From positions 41,389,459-41,453,458 of the forward strand of contig OX235265.1 of the NCBI GenBank assembly GCA_944472135.2: 64,000 nucleotides of DNA, in the 5' to 3' direction. The notes under the pieces were generated by a model. The model was given only the letters and a program-made list of their open reading frames with translations, was not told the DNA's origin and did no database searches. The translations under genes and the position numbers were made by a program. Within the stretch, counting starts at the first letter, position 1. Each line of letters opens with the position of its first letter. Source of the DNA: Trichobilharzia regenti. Taxonomy: Eukaryota > Platyhelminthes > Trematoda > Strigeidida > Schistosomatidae. Shown here in pieces: positions 22,626 through 33,905 of this stretch.

Positions 22626-23390
22626 ATTGTTTGTACATAAATACGACAAGTAACGCCTATCTTATCACCCTTTCCCCGCATCTGAAACTCCTTAGCAAAA
22701 TGTCACGGAGTATTTCAACCGGTTAATGAGTGAGACTTGAGTGAAACACTCACTATTTGACAAAATGTATTTACAATTAGTCCAATACTATACTTGATTT
22801 GTAGTACGGATTATATTTTGTAATTAAATAAAATAGAAGTTGAAAATAGGATTTATATTATCTAGTTTTATTTCTCACCTAAACTTAATTGTACACAATC
22901 GAGAAAGACTTAACATTGAGGGAACAAGCCGGTTGTCGGTGTACATGAAGAAGGAAAAAAAAACGAAAAAAGGGTTACATGAAGAATTTATGAAGTAGAT
23001 ATACGGTTCATAAATTCTAGGCGGGAAATGCTGGTACATGTTTGTTAAGTGAGTAGATGTCTGGATTGGTTGGTTGGTTGGTTGACGGGTTGGTTATTTA
23101 GGGTTATATGGAATCAATGGTAATAGTTAAAAACATTAGCACTTACTGGGTAAAATAATTAGGATCAAACAAAACACTTTAGGTAATTAAGTAAAAAATA
23201 AGTTGAAATCAGTCATATAAGTCATAATTACTCGTTCGAAGGTAGAAAAAAAGAGTATTTATGCGTATGAAATATATACGATTTACGTCTCTCTTTCTCT
23301 CTGTCTGACTTTCATACGTCTGAGGTTACATAAAATACAGAGAATGAAAACAAATACTTAGAAGATTGAAAGTAATTATATGTCTTAAGG
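22626..23390 (-). other. Probable 3' UTR and downstream flank of the kinase gene
   Basis: This is minus-strand sequence after the stop at 23391. The first canonical AATAAA I find on that strand is at 22867-22872, which would give a 3' UTR of roughly 520 bases. A (GGTT)n-like tract at 23063-23093 lies inside. Confidence 0.35.
22867..22872 (-). terminator. Candidate polyadenylation signal
   Basis: AATAAA on the minus strand, the first downstream of the kinase stop codon. Not confirmed by any transcript. Confidence 0.3.
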
Positions 23391-24032
23391 TTATATGTCA
23401 TGTTCACCTGTTGTTATATGCGGAACTCGTATGACTTTGCCTTCATTAAAAAGTATTATTTTAGCACTACCATTATGACTATTAGCATTGTCATAATAGC
23501 CTGAATTTCGACAGTTTTGTTCAACATCACTAATACTGATATCACTACAATCACTGTCATCTTCAATTTTCATTCGATCATTCATATTTGTTATAGACGG
23601 AGTGTTACAATTATTGATGATATCTTCATCTTCTATCAAGCTGTTATTTGAATCTGCATTGATCTCCTCTGTTTGTTGATGAGTATTACTGTTATTGGTA
23701 TTATTGTTATTACTTGAGCGATGATGATGATGATGGTGATTACGACGGTGATGACTATGAATATCACTACGAGGAGATACACTTTTATCAGTATTATCCT
23801 CATCACCGTTATCATTATTGACACTGTTCCCATTATGGCCGTTATTTAAGAAACTACGATACTGCTTTGTGATATAAGAGCTGTCTAGACTTGGATGTTT
23901 AAGTCGATCTGGAGATTTTGGATTTGAAGTACACTTCACTGATCTATCGAATAAATCTGACAGTTTGCTGTTATCCTGGTCATAGGAATATCGACGATAC
24001 GAGTGAACCGGTTTTGAAGAGTTGTCAGACAT
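23391..24032 (-). CDS. DYRK: DYRK kinase, last exon (low-complexity tail)
   Basis: The exon encodes 213 residues and a stop. It starts right after an acceptor (TTATTCTTAG, minus strand) in phase 0, matching the phase 0 donor of the exon at 26345-27075, so it reads on in frame. The first codon is ATG but is probably internal. The protein is hydrophilic, with a Tyr/Ser-rich start, an Asn/Gly/Asp tract, a His run (HSHHRRNHHHHHH), an Asn/Thr tract and an acidic Ser/Asp cluster. It ends 'IIRVP-like' in 'NEGKVIRVPHITTGEHDI'. No domain is recognised. Such disordered tails are common in flatworm kinases; a regulatory or docking role is only a guess. That it belongs to the kinase rests on splice phase and position. 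Confidence 0.7.
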   Translation of the reverse strand: MSDNSSKPVHSYRRYSYDQDNSKLSDLFDRSVKCTSNPKSPDRLKHPSLDSSYITKQYRSFLNNGHNGNSVNNDNGDEDNTDKSVSPRSDIHSHHRRNHHHHHHRSSNNNNTNNSNTHQQTEEINADSNNSLIEDEDIINNCNTPSITNMNDRMKIEDDSDCSDISISDVEQNCRNSGYYDNANSHNGSAKIILFNEGKVIRVPHITTGEHDI

Positions 24033-24244
24033 CTAAGAATAAATAAATAACATTATAATACAAATATAGATTGGTCATAATAAATATTAAAGAAGATGTT
24101 TTTAAAAAACGCTGTATGTATTCATCTTGCCTTGTGTTAGGTTTCAAAATTATTAGATATTTTAAGTATATAATTTAAAGAATTCTGAATGAATATCTTG
24201 AATTTTACACTAAACAGCCTAATCAGTGTTATTCAAACCTTTGG

Positions 24245-25750
24245 TGTGAAGTAAGCGTGGAAGGAGGGAAAAGTGCCTACTGACTGGAGGAAAGGTTACC
24301 TCGTGAAACTACCAAAGAAGGGCGACTAAGGACTCCGCAAGAACTGGTGAGGAATCATGCTCCTATCGACGCCAAGTAAAATCCTGAGTCGCATCTTCCC
24401 GGAGAGAATAAAGGACTCACTGGATACAGAACTCCGACCAGAACAAGCAGGATTCAACAAAGGCAAATCATGTTCTGACCAAATTGGGACTCTACGCATC
24501 ATCGTAGATCAAGAATGGAAATCAAACCTCTACCTCAACTTTATAGACTTGAGAAGGCCTTCTACAGCGTTGACCGCGAAGTAATTTGGAAACTACTCGA
24601 GTACTACGGTGTGCCCCAAAAATTCATCAACCTTATTCAACAGCTGTACGACAACGGAACATGTCAAGTGATCCACAACGGAAAACTCAGCGAGGCGTTT
24701 GGAGTAAACACAGGAGTCAGACAAGGGTGCTTATTATCACCAATGATATTTCTTATTGTGGTGGACTGACTGGATTATGCGTCAGACAGTGGGAAACGAG
24801 AAGACAGGGATATCCTGTCTGGACCGACGTGAAGAACCTAGAAGACCTGGATTTCGTGCGTGGATGACTTATGTTTGATGTCACACAAGATCGAAGACTT
24901 ACAAGCGAAAACCGACAACTTAGTCGAAGAAGCAGCTGGCGAAGACACGACTCCAGGTGAACATAGACAAGACGGAGGTTATGAAAATAACCAGCCAACC
25001 AACCGACAACAACAACTGCAGTAACATCCAGCGCCAATAACCTTCAACGGGAGGGATTTGAAACCGGTAACTTCATTCACTCACTTATCCAGGGAGCATC
25101 GTCTCAACTACACGTGGAACAGACGAAGATGTCAAATCGAGCGAGGATCGGAAAGGCGAGCGAAAAACACATTCATCAACCTGAAACCAATCTGTAAATC
25201 TTCGTCACTCAGTATCAACAACAAAATTCGGTCGGATTTTCAATACAAACGTCAAGTCAGTCAGCTCTTCTATACGGATCAGAAACTTGGCGGGCGGGTC
25301 ACAAAGAATATTTCCAACAGGCTAACTCAGACCTTTATCAACCGACAGAGGTCTTCTCTGGCTCTATACTAAAGATGAGATGGCCGGGCCGTAAAGAATC
25401 ACCAACTAGAAACTATGGGAAGAAATAAACAAAACAGGAACCAATCGCCCAACAAATACGCAGGAGAAAGTGGAGATGTATTGGACACTGGCTGAGGAGG
25501 CCGCCACTGGGTGACATCGCGCGCGCATCAGGCCATTCCTCGAGTGGAAGGAGGTCGAAAGGGAAGCGGCGAGTGGGACGTCAGTGGAAGGGTGACATGG
25601 AGGAGATGGTGTGAAGAGGAGTTGAAAGAGTATGGACTAACATGGACGCAGGTGAAAAGTACAGCAGAAGAAAGACAGAAGCAAGTGGAGACGTGTAGTC
25701 GAAGCCATATGTTCCACTAGGAACCCAAGGGAACAATAATAATAATAAAA
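24245..25750 (+). mobile_element. RTE-type LINE in kinase intron, antisense
   Basis: This is the longest RTE copy. RT blocks in order are 'DWRKGYLVKLPKKGD' (24277-24325), 'LRPEQAGFNKGKSCSDQIGT', motif A region 'LYLNFIDL' with 'KAFYSVDREVIWKLLEYYGV' one frame over, and motif B 'GVRQGCLLSPMIF' near 24713-24750. The FADD box near 24850 is destroyed (FVRG and a stop). C-terminal remnants run to 25700, and the end is GAAGCCATATGTTCCACTAG with an (AAT)n tail. It lies in the 2.3-kb intron opposite to kinase transcription. Multiple frameshifts make it dead. Confidence 0.88.
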
Positions 25751-26344
25751 CTTACACTTCTGAGAAACTCAGCCAGTAGTCTTAGAAATTAATATTATCC
25801 TATTTGATGAGAAAATCATGAAATTCCACGATAATTGTTAAGGAAGTTATTTCGACAACGACGACTAAAACAAATGCTAAAGTCTTAAATTCCTTTGTCA
25901 ACAACGCAAAATACTACACAGAAACAATGTTGAATTCACTGTAGCAAATTTAAGTCTAGTCGCCTTGTTCCTTTATAGCTTAGAATATTCATTATACCTA
26001 CAATGAAGTCATCACTTAAAAGCATTAGGAATCCCATACCAGATGAATATGCGAATAACTTTTTTAAAATTCATGGAGTTGAATTCCTTGATAATTTTGA
26101 ATAATGCGATGAGAAGAGCTCCTACAGAAGCTGTTCTAACCATATTACTAGATCCTATTTGTGACTCATTTATTTGGTAGCCAAATAAAACAGTTATTAT
26201 CTATATTGTTCTGTTTGCTAGTCAGTGAAGAATTTGCAGTTATGTTAATTACTTAGCATAAATTATTTGAGATTCTAGACTTTGATATGCAAAACATCAT
26301 GTTGGATTGTGAAAATTAGTGTGAGAAAGACAAATAAAACTTAC
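25751..26344 (-). other. Kinase intron, remainder
   Basis: Unique-looking A+T-rich intron sequence between the LINE and the donor site; no element recognised. Confidence 0.5.
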
Positions 26345-27075
26345 AATACTCGGAACTTCAGATTTTCGAGAGACACGTAATGGATTTTGCTTGTGTTTTC
26401 GTGTACGTACACCAAGGATATTGGCTACAAAATCTGTGTCTGAATTTGTTTTACTCGGTGAATTGGAAAAGCTGTTGAATTTAGTTTTAGTAGTAATATA
26501 ACAAGAATCTGAATTGTTATAGGTATTACAACTTGTAACAAAACTGTTTGTTCTCCCAATACTTGATCCAGTAAACGACGGCATTTTTCTGATCCATGGA
26601 TGTTGAAGTGCTTCAACTGGATTCATTCGTTCATTTGGATTCCATTTTAAACATCCTTTTAAAAAGTCAATCATATCTGGATCTAATGGTTGTGGTATTT
26701 TATGACCAAAACTTGATGTCTCACCCACAGGCAGACAGACAGAAGAATTTTTTGAATTTGTCAATGCTTCAATTAAGTTTGTTGAACCAGGGGATTTTCT
26801 TATCTTGTGATGTTTATTACCATTAGTACGTTTAAGTTTACTTGAAGAGTTCAATGATTTACTTAGATTGGTTATAGCTTCTTGTAATTTGTCTGTTTGT
26901 TCATTCCCGTAAATATGTTGGTGTTGTTCAATCATATACAAAGGTTGTCCACTACTATTGAAGTAATGATGACTTTGACTGCCTTTTTTAATCATCTGCA
27001 TTGGAGGTAGGCCTAAAATCTCCATGATACAAGCCAATTGATCAGCAGCATCTTCACCGGGGAATAATGGTTCCC
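26345..27075 (-). CDS. DYRK: DYRK kinase, C-lobe exon
   Basis: The 731-base exon starts after TTATGTTCAG (minus strand) and ends before GTAAGT. Its first two bases complete the Gly codon begun in the exon at 38439-38668, giving 'ITGEPLFPGEDAADQLACIM', which closely follows class II DYRKs. Subdomain XI follows: 'MIDFLKGCLKWNPNERMNPV' with the conserved Arg, then HPWI, which normally closes the kinase fold. Between them lies an insertion-rich loop of about 106 residues (from 'LGLPP' to 'DPDMIDFL'), Ser/Asn/Lys-rich and longer than I expect for vertebrate DYRK2. After HPWI a Ser/Thr/Asn-rich tail runs to the donor. DYRKs autophosphorylate on an activation-loop Tyr and then phosphorylate Ser/Thr substrates. 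Confidence 0.92.
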
Positions 27076-27163
27076 CTGAACATAATAAAAATAAGTAAAA
27101 ATAGAGCAATCAAATCTTTTATGGAGAACTTTTAAAATAGCTATTTAAATTATTCATTATTAA

Positions 27164-27415
27164 GTCTATAAAGTGCGTCGGTGGCACGCCGGTTAGGACG
27201 CTCCCAACTATGAACATGGTTCAGAGTTCGATCCTCGACCGACGAACTCCTTTACCTTGCTAAACCAGAAATGAAAGCTGGTAAAGAGAAAAGGTTAGCC
27301 ATGAGGCTAGCAACCCCATCCTGTAAATAATCACCACAGCTACAGAAACTTCAAGCCTCTAGCTTAAAGCCCTGTGTTCTACTGCGAACGTGAAGGAATA
27401 AAAAGGTCTATAAAG
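27164..27415 (+). mobile_element. tRNA-derived SINE, family A, in kinase intron
   Basis: A plus-strand copy (27174-27405) with head GTGCGTCGGTGGCACGCCGG, B-box GAGTTCGATCC and tail AAAGCCCTGTGTTCTACTGC. It is flanked by a perfect 10-bp repeat GTCTATAAAG (27164-27173 and 27406-27415), so the ends are firm. Confidence 0.88.
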
Positions 27416-28129
27416 GAAGCCCATGATAAACATATTAGTCGTTAATGACAGACGTTCCGCAGTAAATCAGAAAAGCTGAACTAATCTTTAGACAGTATTG
27501 ATTTGAACAAAAAGCCTTACTCTTTAGCATAATAGCCAGTTTGCGCCTAAATCCCCTCGTAAATTGGAACTTCTTAGTTTTCAGACACATCGTCACTTTT
27601 TAAGTGATACAGATGCAAGATGTGCAGAAGGTTTTGGCGCAAAATTCCTCAGGCAGCACACCATTCGACAAATCTTTATACTGAAGCTGTTGTTTTTCAT
27701 GATGATATGATACTTCATACGTTACTTCATATCACTGACTCAATAGGAGCCCTAGCTTTGTCTAACGACAACCCAATTACTTCATTTGTATGATAGTAAA
27801 GAATAATTAAAACAAAATCTGAATATCTACTTGTTAAAATCAACTTAGAGGAAACTTTAAGAGAGGTTAATGAAATGATATTTGTAAGCAGACTGTTTAC
27901 TAAAATCGTAGACTATGTAAGTTCGTGTTTGTTAAGAAATCAACAAGGTGGTTTTCTCTAATCACTGAAAGCCATTAACCTCACCATGTTTTCTGTTGTT
28001 ACTATCCGCTAGTAAGTATTTTCATCTTTATGAAGAGTAGGCTAGTTCTAAAGTTCTGCTGGGTGTTATTTTTGAGGAAGGGAAACATTTCCGTTCATTG
28101 TTTCTCTATTTGAATACATTCGAATATCA
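27416..28129. other. Intron sequence, nothing recognised
   Basis: Part of the 11.4-kb kinase intron; no frame or repeat family seen. Confidence 0.5.
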
Positions 28130-28490
28130 ATGAGATGCTCAATAGCGACTTGTCCTATTCAGGTAGATAGTTACCTAGGGTTCTAGTGAGAAGTCGTGAC
28201 CAGTAGGGTGCAGCAGGTCGGATGTGAGGACAATTACTCGCCGAAGACATTGGTTAGGGGTCGAGCTATGTCATGAATTGACAGAAGTTACAATTTATGG
28301 GCCATTGAATGGGGTCTCAGTGGCTTAATGATCTACGAGCTCGCTAGCCTTGCAACCAGGTCCTGGATTCGAATCCCAGTGGGTGCGTACTGCTGAAGAG
28401 TCCCAAACTAGGCTCACGAAACAGCTGTCTAGTACTCCCAGGTCCTTCAGTGGTTCTCTAACCGATATCAGCTCATGATGAAATCCTGTA
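28130..28490 (+). mobile_element. Hammerhead SINE family B, long copy
   Basis: A near full-length plus-strand member. It has the 5' unit with GAAGTCGTGACCAGTAGGGT (28191-28210), a tRNA-like A-box region near 28318-28338, B-box ATTCGAATCCC (28366-28376), a hammerhead segment and the TCAGCTCATGATGAAATCCT tail (28468-28487). It is single, not part of a pair. Confidence 0.85.
28387..28445 (+). ncRNA. Hammerhead ribozyme motif in SINE B (stem II imperfect)
   Basis: Order 5' to 3': stem I strand GTACTG, core CTGAAGA (28393-28399), stem II region GTCCCAAACTAGGCTCAC, GAAA (28428-28431), short stem III CAGCTG, then TC and the returning stem I strand TAGTAC. Core and stem I are kept, but stem II cannot form cleanly, so activity is doubtful. 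Confidence 0.55.
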
Positions 28491-29399
28491 AAGGTTTAAT
28501 GATTTTTAAATCATGCCCTACTACTGACAATCATTAAAACGGTTGAAATTAGTACATCCGATGAGTCGATTAATTCATGCTGTTTACATTGCTTTGAGTT
28601 GTAAATTGAGATTCTTACTCACCTACATTTAGCTTGCTCAAACATTTATTAATAGCCATCGTGTTAATTACTTTCATATACTAAATATATATGCATGTAT
28701 TTAGGTCATACTAATTTTGAATTATATCTAGGGTAATACTTAAATTAGCATGAAATACGTGATTGATTAATAAATACCATTAAAATACAATAGCATGTTA
28801 AAATAAAATTTCAAAGTTGAAAATATATTTTGCTTTACAACGTAAATAAGCTGTAGTAAGTTGTGCCATTTAGTCACTTCATCTTCACATTGCACATTTC
28901 AAGTATAAATGTGGAAGATTTAAAAGATACAATACAAAGAAAATCACATACTGTGCAGGCATTCATCAAACATCTAGCGATATATGAAAATGTTTGCATT
29001 TATCTATTTTAAAATGTTACCAAGTGCTAGGCTGTATAGATAAAGCCTTTTTGAGCCGAATATTAAAAGTATGCAGCTTATCCTATCGAAAATGTCAGCA
29101 CCAGTAATCTGAAGAACAATGAAAGGTCGGAATTCCACATATACCTTTGAAGTGAGAACAGACGTCACGCAAAACAATTATTTGGTAAGTGAATATTTGT
29201 GTGAATTTATTTGCGGTTTAAAAATTGGATAGTCGCCGACAGGAGTCTTAGGGTCAAAACGTTCGACACCACAGTAATGTCGGCTATATATTGAAGTAAT
29301 GAAATTTTGTTCTCAAAGTTTACAGGCTTGAATCGAAACTATCCTTTACAAAAGTACAGTTTGTTTTTCTTCTATAAAAGTAAAACAAACTCAAACAGA
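28491..29399. other. Intron sequence, nothing recognised
   Basis: A+T-rich part of the kinase intron without a recognisable element. Confidence 0.5.
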
Positions 29400-30612
29400 T
29401 TTCATTTACTGCTTTTTTCCATCACATTCCCAGTGAAACATAGAGCCTCAAGCTAGTGGCTTGAAGTTTCTGTAGCAGTGTTTGATTTTACAGGATGAGG
29501 TTGCTAGCCTCATGCCCGACCTTTCCTCTATACCAGTATTATTCATTATTATTATTAATCCTTTAATTCCTAGAAGAACATAAGGCTTCAACCGGGCGTT
29601 TCCATTGCGTTTTGTTCTCTGCCGACGTTTTCACCCCGCTCCAAGTATGCCCACACGCTTTCATCTCCTCTTCACATCACCTCCTCCAAGTTACCCCACC
29701 CTGTCACTGACGACCAACTCGCCGCTTACCTTTCGGGTTCCACTCGAGCTATGGCTTGTCTAGTGATGTCACTTGATGGTTTGTTTTCTCAGAGGATGGC
29801 CAATCCATCTCCATTTCTTCCCGTCTATTCGTTGCACAATCGGTTCCTGCTGGGTTGGTTCGCTCATTGCCAGAGATCCCTCTTCCTGATCTTTTCTCGC
29901 CAGCCATCTGATCTTGAGTATCGAGTGAAGACAACTGTTGATGAAGGTCTGAAGTTTGTTTGAGATGCTCTTTATGACGCGCCATGTCTCTGATCCATAC
30001 AGTAGCACTGACTGACTTCACATTGGAGTTGAGAATCCGGACCTCATTTTTGATGCTGAATAGTGATGTTGACCTCCACACAGACTTGAGAGTAATGAAA
30101 GCTTGTCTTGCATTCCTGATCTTTGCTTCTTTGATATCCTCGTCAGTTCCATTAGCCTGTAGTTGAAACGATGCTTCCCAGGTTGGTGGGTGAAGGAGTT
30201 TGTTTCTTTCAGGTTCCTCCCATCTATGCTGGCTGATTGTTGTCTGTTGTTGTTGTTGTTGCTGCTGTTGGTGTTGGCCAGGAATCTTCATCACCTCTGT
30301 TTTCTCTATGTTCACCTGAAGTCCAATCTTATCTGGATTCTTCTTCTGCCAATTTGTTGATTTTCACTTCCATATCTTCCATTTTGTTGGAAATCAGACA
30401 TATATCATCGGCGAAGTACAGATCCTCCAAGTTCTTTGTGTGAGTCCATTTTATGCCTGTTTCCTCATTGCCCACTGTCTGTCGCATTATCCAATCTACT
30501 ACCAGTAATATTTCTGGCTTAGCGAGGTAAAGGAGTGCGTCTGTGGCCGGGGATCGAACCCCAGATCATGTGCATGATCGGCGAGCGTCCTAACTGCTGT
30601 GCCACCGACGCA
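29400..30612 (-). mobile_element. SINE family A split by a nested LINE
   Basis: The 3' part of a minus-strand family A SINE is at 29400-29543 and its tRNA-like head is at 30500-30612 (GTGCGTCGGTGGCACAGCAG at 30610 downward; B-box GGTTCGATCCC). The two parts are contiguous in other copies. The interruption at 29544-30499 is an RTE LINE, so the SINE is the older insertion. Confidence 0.9.
29544..30499 (-). mobile_element. RTE-type LINE nested in a SINE, with target-site duplication
   Basis: A minus-strand 3' fragment. It starts with an (ATT)n tail and TTCCTAGAAGAACATAAGGC and runs to the RT active site, FADDICLIS near 30395-30425. The frame 29749-30315 includes 'NIEKTEVMKIPGQHQ' with a Gln run, 'LQANGTDEDIKEAKIRNARQ' and 'LKSVWRSTSLFSIKNEVRIL'. 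The target-site duplication is TACCAGTATTATT (29531-29543) and TACCAGTAATATT (30500-30512), with one mismatch. The copy is 5'-truncated just upstream of the FADD box. It is nearly identical to the copy at 45875-46830. Confidence 0.93.
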
Positions 30613-30785
30613 CAATTCTAACCCCTTGATCGGACGTAAATACTTCTGGAACTTTCTTAGTCATTTACTATAAATACACACGAATTTACGGCTGTCTAGT
30701 TAGTTGATGGTGACTTCATCGTAAAGTGAAATGTTGCTTTTCTGCAATCATCAATTGAATATTTCCTTCCAAAGATCAATAAATA
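30613..30785 (+). mobile_element. PLE 3' UTR fragment
   Basis: Sequence with TTGATCGGACGTAAATACTT, ATAAATACACACGAATTTAC and GTTGATGGTGACTTCATCGT matches the 3' end of the PLE at 49720-50745 and resembles 61240-61330. No coding part is present. Confidence 0.55.
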
Positions 30786-30954
30786 AATAATATAGTAAAA
30801 ATAATAGTAAAAGCTTAAAAGCGGAACTTAACAGAAGAAGAGTAGTATTAGTGACATATTAGTGCTGGTATTCAGCTGCTGATAAAATAGGTTTAATAAG
30901 ATGATTTCTGACATATGACTGTTTACACAAAACCCGTATTAACTATGGTATGCG

Positions 30955-31115
30955 ACTGATCACAAGCTGAAATCAGCTGAGGAACTATTGGGAGACTTTG
31001 AAGTACTGAAATGCTGTTTCGACTTAGTTTAGGGATCTTCGGCAGTACTCACCTGTTGGGGTTCAAATCCAGGGCCCTGCGGGGGCACACTGGCTGTGTT
31101 ACTGAAGTTCTAGTG
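30955..31115 (-). mobile_element. SINE family B, left half of head-to-head pair (diverged)
   Basis: The minus-strand copy retains stem I GTACTG/CAGTAC, a core read as CCGAAGA (one base off) and GAAA at about 31004-31055. B-box-like GGATTTGAACCCC lies near 31066-31078. It is truncated 5' and followed by the plus copy at 31170. Confidence 0.65.
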
Positions 31116-31169
31116 AGGAAATTTAACCAAAGAGGTCCACTAAATCAGTCAGGCAAGAGGACAGCCTCC

Positions 31170-31350
31170 TGCTGATGACATATATATTCATGGAGCACTG
31201 GGTTGGTTCTCACTGGCTGTATGGTCTACGGGCTGGACTCATAACTAAAACGTCTGAGTTGAAACCCTAGCGGTGGGTAACCATTGCTAAAAAGCCTTAA
31301 ACTAGACTGAAGAAGCAATTACCCGGTGTTTTATGATACTCAGTAATTTT
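31170..31350 (+). mobile_element. SINE family B, right half of head-to-head pair (diverged)
   Basis: The plus-strand tRNA-like part reads CACTGGCTGTATGGTCTACG with a degraded B-box GAGTTGAAACCC (31256-31267) and a hammerhead remnant without core. It is the third head-to-head pair of this family in the window. Confidence 0.6.
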
Positions 31351-31999
31351 GTAGAATTTTTGTAGATTCTTCAAGAAATCAAAAAATCATTTACTGTTAG
31401 GTTTTCAAAAATAAATGAGTCACAGTATTAAAAACTTACATAGATTTCAAAACCTAACCGTGTAGGAAAAGTGTGCAGTTCAGAAATACTCTGAACATAA
31501 TTTGGAGAAACTTTATGTGCTACTAGTGCCTCTTAGTACTTCACTACTTCCCAACAGATGTCAATTGATAGTGAAGTCGCAGTGAAATCAACAGATTCCT
31601 CAAAGAGTTTCAAACTGTATATTATTTTTAAAATGATTTGTTTCTTTGACAACTTTTAGCTTAATATTAGGGATTTAAACCAATTTGTTCCATTTGTGAA
31701 TTTCGACTTTACAATGCGAAGATGTAGTTTATCTGAAAAGTGTAATGGTATTTGCGCAACACATTTCGGACATTCTGATCACACACGTACTTGTCATACA
31801 CATATATATGGAAGGCCAGATAGCATGAATTATTACAGTACAAAGTCAAGGTCATAAATAAGGGCTAGGAAGATGACGTGAGGGCGTGGGTAAAAAAAGA
31901 AACTCAGAGAAAACGAAAGGGAGGGGGTGAAAATATCATCAGGTAAATTGAACCTTGGTTCCAAATCGGATTACCAAGGCAGGTTTGAAGTAATAACAA
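31351..31999. other. Intron sequence, nothing recognised
   Basis: No frame or family seen; a purine-rich stretch is at 31890-31930. Confidence 0.5.
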
Positions 32000-32790
32000 G
32001 TAATTTTTGGACACATAAGACAGGTTTAAGCCTTTTTATGGCCAAGGCTTCAACGAATTTAAGTATGTAACCCAACCTTGTTTTACATATGGGCTTAAAG
32101 GCATTGTTGAAACCATTCTTATCACCCATCTCTATGATATGCTTCGCTATAGATGATGTTGAGCATCTATCTCTGGGACCAGTTGTATCCGGTGATTTTA
32201 TCTGTTGTTGCAGCCACCTACAGAGACCGATGGGTCCTCTCTATGTACCTGTGTCCTCACAAATACATGTAAATTGGTAAACACAATAGGATGTGACACT
32301 ATCGTTTGGATGCTGTGAGGGTTTACAGGACAGCATAGATCTTGTTTTCTCTAATATAAACATCCATTTTGAGTGCTGACTGGATCGACAGAGCTCTATG
32401 GTTGACACTTGAATAACGCTCAATGAACTTCAATGGATAGTTGTTATCTAAAAATATTTCAGTGAGGTGTTGTATTTCTTCTTCAATGATGTCGGCAGTA
32501 TAAATACAGTGAATGCGTCTGAACAAAGACCTAACCAACGACTTTCTATACTGTCGCGGACAGAAACTACAACACTGTCTCATCCATGTGAACTTTCTGT
32601 AGACAGATTGTTTTATTAACCTATCTTGTCGGTGGGCTATTAGTACATCTAAAAATAACAAGCAATTATTATTCTCTTTTACATATGTTAGCGATATGCT
32701 GTCTTGTACTTTATGGAACTGGTCAAGGATTTCTATGGCAAATGTAGGTTTATCACAAATGACTATTATGTCATCCACGTATCTCTTATA
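32000..32790 (-). pseudogene. PLE RT and nuclease remnant, left half of inverted pair
   Basis: The minus-strand frame 32323-32778 begins at the RT catalytic Asp pair (MDDIIVICDK, corresponding to YVDD) and continues 'NNCLLFLDVLIAHRQDRLIK' and 'FLDNNYPLKFIERYSS'. A second frame near 32241-32300 reads 'SYCVYQFTCICEDTGT', the start of a GIY-YIG nuclease, and further remnants 'SSIAKHIIEMGDKNGFN' lie near 32110-32160. A frameshift separates RT from nuclease. The 5' end falls exactly within RT, where the inverted partner begins. Confidence 0.82.
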
Positions 32791-32799
32791 AAATTAACT

Positions 32800-32908
32800 T
32801 TTCCAGTTACTTCCCCAGCTAGGTTCTAAACATGCGACATTTATGTATCAGTTGACAATAGATGGTGTTGTAATGGGAAGCCCTTCAGATCCACTGAGCC
32901 TTTCGGTC

Positions 32909-32910
<2 letters not shown>
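32800..32910 (+). pseudogene. PLE RT remnant, right half of inverted pair
   Basis: The plus-strand translation reads 'FMYQLTIDGVVMGSPS', the RT block that precedes the YxDD box in PLEs. It is cut off by the (TA)n tract at 32911. It is head-to-head with the minus copy at 32000-32790. Confidence 0.7.
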
Positions 32911-32966
<56 letters not shown>

Positions 32967-32976
32967 GACCGTCAAT
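32902..32976. repeat. (TA)n tract with inverted flanks
   Basis: About 26 TA units are flanked by CGGTCATTTA on the left and TAAATGACCG on the right, so the whole block is one perfect palindrome. Confidence 0.9.
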
Positions 32977-33905
32977 TCAAAGATGTAAAAATGCTCATAC
33001 CACTTCAGACTAGTATTTTATGGCAAATCTGAAAAGGGATCTCAACAACTATGTACAGACGTCCGCGTTAAACAATGAGCCTAGCTTGAAATCCCGTCCA
33101 AATTTTCGATGTATTTGACTGAAGGTCAAATTCCTAGACTCAATTAGTAAAAATCCTATTGATTTCTGATCCGTCATGGACGCCTTACAACAAAAAGATA
33201 CTTATTTGTAGTTTATTAGAATAACTTAAATTAATGCCAACATGAATCGATAAAAGAAAATTGTTCGTTATAGTCTAGAATTACTTGTGTCAAATCAAGT
33301 TCTGTATGTAAAATATATGCAAAACAGTTGGCACTGTACATAGTCTATACTTTTTGCGAAACACTTTAGCACAGATTTTATTTTGAATGCCACTTGTCAT
33401 CATATTAGTCATCTTTTTTTAAAAATCAATTTTGTGTGCAAAATTTCACACTCAGGATTAGGAAATATTATTATTAATTTACGACTAACAGATATAATTT
33501 TTCACTTTTCATCCCTAGTTATATATCTTATAAAACGTATATGTTCCTTTTAGCTGAAACGGGTAGGCAAACACTGATTATTGACGAAAAGACAAACAAA
33601 AAAGTGGAAAAAAAGCATTCACAGTAGGTAATATGAGTAAATTAGTGAAGTGATCTTCGAAGGATAGAAAATTGTAATAACTTCCCATGATAGGTGAATT
33701 GTAGGCTAACACTTTGAGGAGCAGTTTAACTGATCAGCATCAGCACCACAGTTGTTCACTACCCAGCAAGACTGCGTCAGTGTACGGCAGACAGTTCGTT
33801 CAGTAAAACAAATAAGTGGCGGGATATGACAACAAGTTTGTTTAAAAAGGTCATGAAAATGAAATAAAAGTGTATTTTGATCTAAGAACACTTGTCTTAT
33901 TTAAT
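32977..33905. other. Intron sequence, nothing recognised
   Basis: A+T-rich; no coding or repeat signal identified. Confidence 0.5.

Noticed and set aside
23636..23833. Isoleucine/valine-rich minus-strand frame
   Set aside because: It is a shadow of the Asn/His-rich last kinase exon in another frame.
32920..32960. CRISPR-like or tandem array
   Set aside because: It is a plain TA microsatellite; no spaced repeats exist, and the genome is eukaryotic.
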